Source of the DNA: an uncultured Erythrobacteraceae bacterium
Lineage (GTDB): Bacteria; Pseudomonadota; Alphaproteobacteria; Sphingomonadales; Sphingomonadaceae
Assembly (NCBI GenBank): GCA_946482075.1
Contig: CAMLQG010000118.1
Span: 1-7,679, forward strand
Reading direction: 5' to 3'
Length of the DNA stretch: 7,679 nt
The translations under genes were made by a program, and so were the position numbers. Within the stretch, counting starts at the first letter, position 1, and every line of letters begins with the position of its first letter. Of this stretch, positions 1 through 4,967 are shown piece by piece. The notes below the pieces were generated by a model. That model saw only the letters and a program-made list of their open reading frames with translations, made no database searches and was not told where the DNA came from.

Positions 1-57
1 TCCCGCCGCGCCATCGCAATCCTCGACCGGAATGCCCTCGAAGATCGCGCAGGCTGA
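1..57 (+). CDS. Possible C-terminal tail of a rightward gene (partial)
   Basis: An open frame enters from the left edge and ends at TGA 55-57, giving 18 residues ending in ALEDRAG. Its codons are GC-rich at positions 1 and 3 and poorer at position 2, as in real high-GC genes. A strong hairpin lies 42 bases downstream, between this stop and the stop of the leftward gene at 142, as expected for two convergent genes sharing a bidirectional terminator. Eighteen codons are too few to name a family. Alternatively, an ATG on the minus strand at 14-12 (reading MARR), with GAGG seven bases upstream, could begin a leftward gene that leaves the window. I cannot decide between the two from this sequence. 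Confidence 0.27.
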   Translation, partial: SRRAIAILDRNALEDRAG

Positions 58-98
58 GAGAGAAACTTCTAAGCATGTGCTGGATCTAGGGGGCAGAC

Positions 99-136
99 AG
101 AGCGCGTTCCTTCCTCGAAAGGGAGGAACGCGCTCT
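99..136. terminator. Long hairpin between convergent gene ends
   Basis: The arms 99-115 and 120-136 pair over 17 positions (16 Watson-Crick pairs and one G-T) around a four-base loop, CGAA on the plus strand and TTCG on the minus strand. The hairpin begins six bases beyond the TAA (144-142) of the leftward secreted-protein gene, so it is well placed as its 3' end. Neither strand has a T-run after the stem, so it is not a textbook intrinsic terminator; the length and GC content of the stem still argue for a 3'-end or RNA-stabilising structure. It could serve both directions if the tail at 1-57 is a real gene. Confidence 0.75.
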
Positions 137-141
137 CGCAG

Positions 142-804
142 TTACGGGTGAGAAACTTCCGTCGCGGTGGCCCCATGCCCCGCTGCGGAACCCGCGCCGG
201 TGGCGGAGGCATCGTCGGTGAGCGAGGGCGAAGGCGTAGCGCGTGCCGAGTTGCCGGCCAGCGAACTCATGCCCGACACTGCGCCCTGGCCCCAGCCCTG
301 CGCTTCGCCGCCGCTCTGTCCGGCAGTCGTTGCGACACCGCGGGCGCTCCCTCCGGCCGCACCCGATGCTTGTCCCGCCAGCGCACCGGCTGCATCTGTT
401 CCGATGCCCTGCGCGCCGACGCTGATGCCCTTGTTCACCGACTGGCTGCCGGAGGCGGAACCATGGCCGTCAACGGATCGTCCCAGAATATCGGCGGATG
501 TGGCGCTTTCGGCCGCACCGGTAACCGTTCCGGCGAGGCTTGCGTCGGCATTGGCCGAGCCGGACTTCGCGTCGACAGACTTGCCGGCATGGGCGCTACC
601 CGAGCCGGTCACCGATCCGGTGACGCTCTGGCTCGCAGAGCCGATGGAATCCAGAGTGCCGTCAACCGACCCGACGCCGTTGAGCGTGCCGTTGACCGTC
701 CCGCCCAGCGATCCGCCGAGACCGCCCAACAGCTGGGCCTGGGCCGGCGAAGTCGCAGCGATGGCGGAGAGAATGAGCGTGTTTGCGATGATCAGCTTCT
801 TCAT
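142..804 (-). CDS. Secreted Gly/Ser/Ala-rich low-complexity protein, function unknown
   Basis: A 220-residue protein of no family I recognise. It begins with a clear Sec signal peptide: MKK, a hydrophobic stretch (residues 4-18), then PAQA, with likely cleavage after Ala23 to leave a mature N-terminal Gln. The mature chain of about 197 residues is over half Gly, Ser and Ala (roughly 44, 33 and 36), has no Cys, Phe or Tyr and a single Trp (171), and starts with QLLGGLGGSLGGTVNG. No globular domain, membrane helix or cell-wall anchor is visible, so it is probably a disordered or repetitive envelope or extracellular protein. The ATG at 804 was chosen over the upstream in-frame ATG at 891 because it begins the signal peptide and has AAGGAG (817-812) seven bases upstream; starting at 891 would add 29 residues that spoil the signal peptide. 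An ECF-type promoter lies at 880-853 and a hairpin follows the stop. Confidence 0.85.
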   Translation of the reverse strand: MKKLIIANTLILSAIAATSPAQAQLLGGLGGSLGGTVNGTLNGVGSVDGTLDSIGSASQSVTGSVTGSGSAHAGKSVDAKSGSANADASLAGTVTGAAESATSADILGRSVDGHGSASGSQSVNKGISVGAQGIGTDAAGALAGQASGAAGGSARGVATTAGQSGGEAQGWGQGAVSGMSSLAGNSARATPSPSLTDDASATGAGSAAGHGATATEVSHP

Positions 805-811
805 TTCGTTG

Positions 812-817
812 CTCCTT
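812..817 (-). promoter_or_regulatory. Shine-Dalgarno that fixes the start at 804
   Basis: AAGGAG on the minus strand, seven bases before the ATG at 804-802. It decides for the 220-residue protein against the longer frame beginning at 891. Confidence 0.8.
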
Positions 818-852
818 GAGATCGGGAAGTCTCCGACCCTTCCTTCAAGAGG

Positions 853-880
853 CAAACGACGCTTCCCGGACCTTTCATCC
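853..880 (-). promoter_or_regulatory. Candidate ECF promoter of the Gly/Ser/Ala-rich protein gene
   Basis: On the minus strand GGATGAAAGG (880-871) is followed after 12 bases by CGTTTG (858-853). The sequence and spacing match the two sites in front of the sigma factor and the protease: 22 bases from GGAT to CGTT in all three. ECF sigma factors typically use GGAAC, 16-17 bases, CGTT, and this site fits that form. Transcription would start near 845-850, leaving a leader of about 40 bases before the ATG at 804. An A-tract (minus-strand AAAAAATT, 897-890) lies about ten bases upstream of the -35, where an UP element would sit. Confidence 0.72.
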
Positions 881-898
881 CGAGCAGCCAATTTTTTC

Positions 899-912
899 CG
901 GCGAGCTCGCCG
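899..912. terminator. Perfect palindrome just after the protease stop
   Basis: CGGCGAGCTCGCCG is a perfect 14-base palindrome that begins eight bases beyond the TAG of the protease (923-921). As RNA it would form a five-pair stem with an AGCT loop. On the minus strand it is followed by A-rich, not T-rich, sequence, so it is at best a weak terminator. It could also be a protein-binding dyad upstream of the promoter at 880-853. Confidence 0.3.
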
Positions 913-920
913 CTGTCGCG

Positions 921-2231
921 CTATCGCTTCGCTCCGACGTCGCGGGGAGAAATTCGACAGGAGCCGCAGACGATCCCCCTGCCGATCTTGCCACGGCCCT
1001 TTATCGCTTCTCGGGAGACCGCCTCGATGGCCGAAGTGCCGCCGCCCGCCATTGCCAGTCGCGCGGTTACGAGCGGTGCCGCGAACGAAGTGCCACGGAC
1101 CGCTGCATAGCCATTCCCGGGAAGGGCCGCGGCCATGTCGGCGCCGGGGGCGGCGAAATCGAGATGAAGCGCCTTCCCGGCCTCCGGAAGCGCGCGGTTG
1201 CGTGCGTCGACGCCGGTAACGGCCACGACGCCGGGATAGGACGCCGGATAGGACGGGGGTGCTGCCGGACCATCATTGCCGACGGCAGCCACGATCAGAA
1301 CACCGCGCCTGCGTGCGGCGGCGATTGCGCGTTCCAACAGCGGATTGGGTGGCCCCACGAGGCTCATATTGACGACGCGAACGCCGCGCGAGGTCAGCCA
1401 GCCGAGCGCGCGCGCGATCGTCACTGCCGATCCCTCCGCCGGATCGCCGCCATAGACATCGGCCGCCAGCAGGGAGAGACCATGAGCTGCACCCTGGAAG
1501 TGCCCGTCGGATCCCACCAGCAGAGAAGCTATTGCGGTGCCGTGGCCGCTCGACCGCGCACCCTTTGCGGCAAAGCCGCGCTGCTCGATCGACACATCGC
1601 GCAGCGACGGATGTTTGGAGACCCCACCATCGATCATGCCGATAGCCGGCGGCCGCGACTGCGCCGAAGTCTCGGCAGCAGACCCGTCCGGCGTCATCGG
1701 CGCGGTCCCCGCCGGCTCGAAGACGTGATCGAAAGCGAACACGCCTTCCGGAGCGATCCGTCTGAGGCGCGCCAGGCCTTCACGGGTGTCGTCGCCTGCG
1801 GGCGGGCCCAAGATTGCAACCTGCAACTGCAGGCTCTCGATCCGCTCTTCGCGTAGCAGATGGAATCCGGCCTCGCGTGCCTGTGCGATCATGTCGGCAG
1901 ACGGATCGATGGCGATCAGTTCTCCCCTGCGCACCGGGTTGCCGTCGCGATCCTCATCAAGGAGGCGGCGGTTGTCCCGGATCAGCGCGCGCAAGCGAGC
2001 GCGGCGCAGGTCGAGCAGACTTGCGGAATTCGCGGCGACGGTACCACCGACATCGTTCAGGCGATCGATCACGGGAGCGACGACGGGGGCGCTTGCCGGC
2101 GAGCCAAGAACACCCCCCACCACCCCGCCTGGAACGCCGCCGAGGGGCGGAAGCAATTGGGCGTGGCTTTCGCCCGCGCCTAGAACCAGCGCGGTGAACA
2201 TCAATATCATCCGGCGGCAGGAGTGGAACAC
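921..2231 (-). CDS. Secreted subtilisin-like serine peptidase (S8 family)
   Basis: A 436-residue serine endopeptidase of the S8 (subtilase) family. A signal peptide (basic CRR at 5-7, hydrophobic 8-18, SHA at 22-24) precedes a mature Gln25. A Gly/Pro/Val linker (25-50) follows, then a prodomain-like region (about 65-172: GELIAIDP, the AGF segment, a run ending FDHVF), and the catalytic domain (about 195-415). The triad is Asp201 in GMIDGGV, His230 in SSGHGTAIASLLVG and Ser382 in GTSFAAPLVTA; Asn319 in AAVGNDGP supplies the oxyanion hole. All key residues are present, so it should be active. It ends with a Cys pair (422, 425) and has no autotransporter beta-barrel or membrane anchor. The GTG at 2231 is preferred over the ATG at 2210 because only the longer form has a positively charged signal-peptide start, and AAGAAG lies about eight bases upstream. 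It is divergent from the sigma factor and shares its promoter dyad. Family is certain; substrate is unknown. Confidence 0.94.
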   Translation of the reverse strand: MFHSCRRMILMFTALVLGAGESHAQLLPPLGGVPGGVVGGVLGSPASAPVVAPVIDRLNDVGGTVAANSASLLDLRRARLRALIRDNRRLLDEDRDGNPVRRGELIAIDPSADMIAQAREAGFHLLREERIESLQLQVAILGPPAGDDTREGLARLRRIAPEGVFAFDHVFEPAGTAPMTPDGSAAETSAQSRPPAIGMIDGGVSKHPSLRDVSIEQRGFAAKGARSSGHGTAIASLLVGSDGHFQGAAHGLSLLAADVYGGDPAEGSAVTIARALGWLTSRGVRVVNMSLVGPPNPLLERAIAAARRRGVLIVAAVGNDGPAAPPSYPASYPGVVAVTGVDARNRALPEAGKALHLDFAAPGADMAAALPGNGYAAVRGTSFAAPLVTARLAMAGGGTSAIEAVSREAIKGRGKIGRGIVCGSCRISPRDVGAKR

Positions 2232-2259
2232 GGCTAATTCTTCTTTATTGGCTCTTGCG

Positions 2260-2288
2260 GGATTAAACGTGCGGGCCGGTTCGTTTTA
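2260..2288 (+). promoter_or_regulatory. Candidate ECF promoter of the sigma/anti-sigma operon
   Basis: GGATTAAACG (2260-2269), 12 bases, then CGTTTTA (2282-2288). Reading -35 as GGATT, the spacer to CGTT is 17 bases, within the usual ECF range. Transcription would start near 2293-2296, giving a short leader of about 20 bases before the TTG at 2313. Because the site precedes the sigma factor's own gene and matches two other sites in the locus, autoregulation is the simplest reading (inference). Confidence 0.72.
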
Positions 2289-2290
2289 TC
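2261..2290. repeat. Imperfect dyad formed by back-to-back promoters
   Basis: The 30 bases are centred on 2275.5, and 11 of the 15 opposed pairs are complementary: GATTAAACG at 2261-2269 against CGTTTTATC at 2282-2290, plus the central GGCC and one more pair. The symmetry follows from two promoters of the same sequence facing opposite ways, each -35 lying on the complement of the other's -10. It may also be bound by a dimeric regulator, for which there is no separate evidence. Confidence 0.7.
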
Positions 2291-2291
2291 C
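2264..2291 (-). promoter_or_regulatory. Candidate ECF promoter of the S8 peptidase gene
   Basis: On the minus strand GGATAAAACG (2291-2282), 12 bases, then CGTTTA (2269-2264). It differs from the sigma-factor promoter by one base in the ten-base -35 block and has identical spacing. Transcription would start near 2255-2258, about 25 bases before the GTG at 2231. Confidence 0.72.
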
Positions 2292-2312
2292 GCATGAACA
2301 CGGGAAATCCAT

Positions 2313-2801
2313 TTGAGCGCATTCGAGAAGGGACTGGAGGACATGCTGCCGCGATTGCGGCGCTTCGCGCACGGCCTCACCGCCAATCGCAGCGATGCCG
2401 ACGACTTGACCCAGACCGCCATCGAGCGTGCGCTTCGCGCCAGAACGCAGTGGCAGGACGGCACTCGCCTCGATGCATGGCTGTATCGCATCATGCGCAA
2501 CTGCTGGATCGACACCGTCCGATCACGCGCGCGCAGCGGCAAGATCATGGCGCCGGCAGCGGAAGGCGAGCATGTCGGGTACGATCCGACTGCGCAGATG
2601 GAGGCGAGCCTCGATCTGGCGCGATTGATGCGCGCGATGGAGCGCCTGCCGCCCGAACAGCGCGAGATCGTGGCTCTCGTGCTCATCGAGGGCCTCGGGT
2701 ATCGCGAAGCCGCCGAATTGCTGGATCTGCCGATCGGCACCGTCTCCAGCCGTCTGGTCCGGGGGCGCACCGCGCTGCTGGCCTTGGTCAAGGAGGGCTG
2801 A
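2313..2801 (+). CDS. ECF-type sigma-70 family RNA polymerase sigma factor
   Basis: A 162-residue alternative sigma factor with only domains 2 and 4, the usual ECF size. Sigma2 spans about 8-72: LPRLRRFA (region 2.1), DADDLTQTAIERAL (27-41, region 2.2, core polymerase contact) and RLDAWLYRIMRNCWIDTVRSR (52-72, regions 2.3-2.4, promoter melting and -10 recognition). A linker follows. Sigma4 spans about 100-158: ERLPPEQREIVALVLIEGLGY, then a helix-turn-helix (GYREAAELLDLPIGTVSSRL) that reads the -35. The TTG at 2313 is favoured: the frame is closed by TGA at 2295-2297, and the residues after TTG (MSAFEKGLEDMLPRLRRFA) fit the family start, whereas the ATG at 2343 would cut region 2.1 and has GGAGG only two bases upstream. 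The SD before TTG is weak (GGGAA at 2302-2306). The anti-sigma gene follows four bases after the stop. Its likely targets are the three GGAT-CGTTT sites in this window. Confidence 0.95.
   Translation: MSAFEKGLEDMLPRLRRFAHGLTANRSDADDLTQTAIERALRARTQWQDGTRLDAWLYRIMRNCWIDTVRSRARSGKIMAPAAEGEHVGYDPTAQMEASLDLARLMRAMERLPPEQREIVALVLIEGLGYREAAELLDLPIGTVSSRLVRGRTALLALVKEG
2790..2796 (+). promoter_or_regulatory. Strong Shine-Dalgarno inside the end of the sigma gene
   Basis: AAGGAGG nine bases before the GTG at 2806. It lies within the last codons of the sigma gene and sets the anti-sigma start. Sigma and anti-sigma are therefore probably translated in a coupled way, with the inhibitor given the stronger ribosome site. 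Confidence 0.75.
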
Positions 2802-2805
2802 CCCG

Positions 2806-3525
2806 GTGACCGATGAAGAAGCCCTATTCGCGTATATCGACGGCGAGCTCGAAGGTGAGGACCGGAAACGGATCGAGGCGAAGATCGCCGCCGACCCGGC
2901 CTTGCAAGAGATGGTGGTTGAACACCGGGCCCTGGCGGGGAAGCTGCGGGGAGCATTCTCGACGCTTCTCGATGCGCCGATCCCGGAGGCGCTTTCGATG
3001 ACCGCCGCGGCGGACGCCACTGTCGCCTCTATGGCAGAAAGGCGTTCCCGCCGCGATCTCCGGCGTTCCTCGTGGAGCATGTCTCACTGGGCCGCGATGG
3101 CGGCCACCCTGGTTGCAGGTATCATCGGCGGCGCCGTCTTCAGCAGCGGCGGGGAACCGGTCACGGAACGAGACGGGCAATTGGTGGCATCGAACTGGCT
3201 GGAAGACGCCCTGGACGCGCAATTGGCCGGCACCCAGGACGGCAGCGGCCCGGTCCGGATCGGATTGACGTTCAGAAAAGACGACGGAGCGATCTGCCGC
3301 AGCTTCGCTGCCGAGGCGACCGAGGGCGTGGCCTGTCGCGAGGGGAAGCTATGGCAGCTGAGAGGGTTGCTGCATCGTGAGCGAGTGCAAACCGGCGATT
3401 ATCGGCTGGCCGCGAGTTCCGGCACTGCGGATTTGATCGACGGGCTCATTGTCGGAGAAGCGCTGGATCAGAAGCAGGAGCGCGCGGCGCGGGCGGCGGG
3501 CTGGAGCCCGGCGAAGACGCCCTGA
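2806..3525 (+). CDS. Membrane-spanning anti-sigma factor
   Basis: A 239-residue bitopic protein that should hold the sigma factor encoded just upstream at the inner membrane. The cytoplasmic part (1-94) starts MTDEEALFAYIDGEL and continues as charged helices to about 55, the anti-sigma-domain layout. It has no HxxxCxxC motif, so it would be a zinc-free version. An Arg-rich stretch (79-87) precedes one membrane helix, HWAAMAATLVAGIIGGAVF (94-112), orienting the N-terminus inside. The periplasmic part (113-239) has two cysteines (164, 177) around CRSFAAEATEGVACREG, followed by a WQLRGLL segment; this resembles C-terminal domains of other alphaproteobacterial anti-sigma proteins. The cysteines could form a disulfide. 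GTG is the start, fixed by AAGGAGG. Release might come from proteolysis or ligand sensing in the periplasm; the co-regulated S8 peptidase is an obvious but unproven candidate. Confidence 0.87.
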   Translation: MTDEEALFAYIDGELEGEDRKRIEAKIAADPALQEMVVEHRALAGKLRGAFSTLLDAPIPEALSMTAAADATVASMAERRSRRDLRRSSWSMSHWAAMAATLVAGIIGGAVFSSGGEPVTERDGQLVASNWLEDALDAQLAGTQDGSGPVRIGLTFRKDDGAICRSFAAEATEGVACREGKLWQLRGLLHRERVQTGDYRLAASSGTADLIDGLIVGEALDQKQERAARAAGWSPAKTP

Positions 3526-3555
3526 CCATCAGCATCCGCGCCCTGTCATTCCCAT

Positions 3556-4962
3556 TTACGTCTGCCAGCCGCCTCCGAGAGCGCGGAACAGATCAATTTG
3601 GGTTTCCGCCACGAAGGCATCCGACCTCGCAAGAGCCGCTTCCGCATCGGCAAGGGTCCGTTCGGCGTCCAGCACGGTGAGAAAGTCGACGCGGCCTTCG
3701 CGAAGTTGGGCGTGGCTGATCCTGGCAGCGATCCGCGCCTGCTCCGAAGCCTGGTTCAGCGCCCGGCGCTGTTCGACGGCATGGGCATAGGCGGACAGCG
3801 CGGTTTCGGTTTCCTGCAAGGCCTGCAAGATCGTGCCATCGAACGTCGCCAGGGCTGCCTTGGTCGAAGCTCGTGCCTGGGCCACGCGTGCGCGGCCGCC
3901 TTCCATGTTGGGGAAGGCCCAGCTCACCAAGGGGCCGGCCAGCCAGCGTAGCGGGCCGCCTCCAAACATGTCGGCCAGGGACGCGCCGGTCGACCCGACC
4001 GACGCTCCCAGCGAGATGCTGGGATACAGTTCGGCCGTGGCTACACCGACCCGGGCGGTCTCCGCCGCCAACTTTCGCTCGGCTTCCCGCACGTCAGGTC
4101 TGCGCGCAAGGAGCGCACGGCCATCTCCGACTGGCAAGGGACGGTCCAGTCTGAGCGTGGCCGTGCGCTGGCCGACCTCGGGGGGCAGGTCGGCCGGTGT
4201 TCTTCCGGCGAGGAACGCCAACCGGAAGAGAGCCGCATCGCGTTGTGCGCGAAGAGCGGGGACAGTGGCGCGCTGCTGATTGAGCAGTGCGGATGCGCGG
4301 GAAACATCGAGACGGCTCGTCCGGCCGGCTGCGAAACGTTTCTCTGTAAGGACATTGGTCCTCTCCAACAGCTCCAACGTCCGTTCGGCCACTCTGATGC
4401 GCTCCGCCGCGGATGACGCATCGGCATAGGCGCGCGTCGTTTCCGACACGACGGCTACGCGAACGGCGTCGGCCGCGGCCTGGGCCGCCGCCGCATCGGC
4501 GCGGGAGGCTTCGATCAGGCGGCGCACCCGGCCGAAGAGATCGACTTCATAGGCGACGTTCAGGCCGGCATCGATGGTCCAGTCCTCGCGCTGTGCTCCC
4601 GGCTGCCGCTCGCCGGCGGGCTGGCGGCCATAGGTCGCGCCCGCGCCGAGACCCGTCTGCGGCAGGCGCGCAGATCGGCTTTCCCGGAGGGAAGCTTCCG
4701 CCCGCTCCAGATTGGCGAGTGCGACGCGCAGATCGGTGTTCGCGCGCAAGGCATCGCTGATCAGCGTGTCGAGTACCGGGTCCTCGTAGAGCCGCCACCA
4801 ATCATCTTTCGCCGGATCGGCGCTGGTGAGGGGCGAAACGACGCCGATGAAGCCCCGTTCCGCTGCCGCCGGCGGCGTCGGCTTCACATAATCCGGGCCG
4901 GCGGCGCATCCGGCCACGGCCAGTGGAGCGGTGGCGAGGAGAAGGATTCTCGCAAGTTTCAT
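3556..4962 (-). CDS. Outer membrane factor lipoprotein of an RND efflux system (NodT/OprM family)
   Basis: A 468-residue TolC-like channel that would carry substrates across the outer membrane for the pump encoded upstream. MKLARILLLATAPLAVAGC is a lipoprotein signal peptide with lipobox VAGC and lipidated Cys19. Two OEP repeats follow: about 60-250 (LDTLISDALRANTDLRVALANLERAEASL, FGRVRRLIEASRADAAAAQ, LTEKRFAAGRTSRLDV) and about 270-460 (LLARRPDVREAERKLAAETARVGVATAELYPSISLGAS, AQLREGRVDFLTVLDAERTLADAE). These are signature segments of NodT-type efflux lipoproteins, and the length is normal. The ATG at 4962 is chosen over the GTG at 4971, which overlaps the pump stop, because GGCGGAG sits eight bases before the ATG and the signal peptide begins there. 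The pump stop is five bases upstream, so the two genes form an operon. The gene ends 30 bases from the convergent anti-sigma gene, with no clear terminator between. Confidence 0.95.
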   Translation of the reverse strand: MKLARILLLATAPLAVAGCAAGPDYVKPTPPAAAERGFIGVVSPLTSADPAKDDWWRLYEDPVLDTLISDALRANTDLRVALANLERAEASLRESRSARLPQTGLGAGATYGRQPAGERQPGAQREDWTIDAGLNVAYEVDLFGRVRRLIEASRADAAAAQAAADAVRVAVVSETTRAYADASSAAERIRVAERTLELLERTNVLTEKRFAAGRTSRLDVSRASALLNQQRATVPALRAQRDAALFRLAFLAGRTPADLPPEVGQRTATLRLDRPLPVGDGRALLARRPDVREAERKLAAETARVGVATAELYPSISLGASVGSTGASLADMFGGGPLRWLAGPLVSWAFPNMEGGRARVAQARASTKAALATFDGTILQALQETETALSAYAHAVEQRRALNQASEQARIAARISHAQLREGRVDFLTVLDAERTLADAEAALARSDAFVAETQIDLFRALGGGWQT

Positions 4963-4967
4963 GGCGA

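Noticed and set aside
82..108. GGAT followed by CGTT on the plus strand near the hairpin
   Set aside because: The offset is 23 rather than 22, the AAA block after GGAT is missing, CGTT is part of the hairpin stem, and no gene starts downstream on that strand.
60..159. Direct repeat GAGAAACTTC at 60-69 and 150-159
   Set aside because: Only ten bases, one copy inside a coding region; no flanking mobile-element structure, so probably chance.
167..1219. Long plus-strand open frame (350 codons) opposite the two secreted-protein genes
   Set aside because: Antisense shadow of GC-rich codons: it crosses both minus-strand genes and their promoter, its product is Pro/Arg/Ala-rich with no domain, and the minus-strand genes have signal peptides, SD sites and a catalytic triad.
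816..1856. Plus-strand open frame of 346 codons opposite the peptidase
   Set aside because: Antisense to a clear S8 peptidase; Arg/Cys/His-rich product without a recognisable domain.
2234..3080. Minus-strand open frames opposite the sigma and anti-sigma genes
   Set aside because: They overlap well-supported plus-strand genes and give Arg/Ser-rich, domain-free products.
3497..3521. Two small GC hairpins near the anti-sigma stop (CGGGC-TGGA-GCCCG and GGCG-AAGA-CGCC)
   Set aside because: Both lie inside the coding sequence, are short and lack a T-run; in DNA this GC-rich they are not enough to call a terminator.
2806..3525. Zinc-binding (ZAS) anti-sigma
   Set aside because: No HxxxCxxC motif; the only cysteines are in the periplasmic part.
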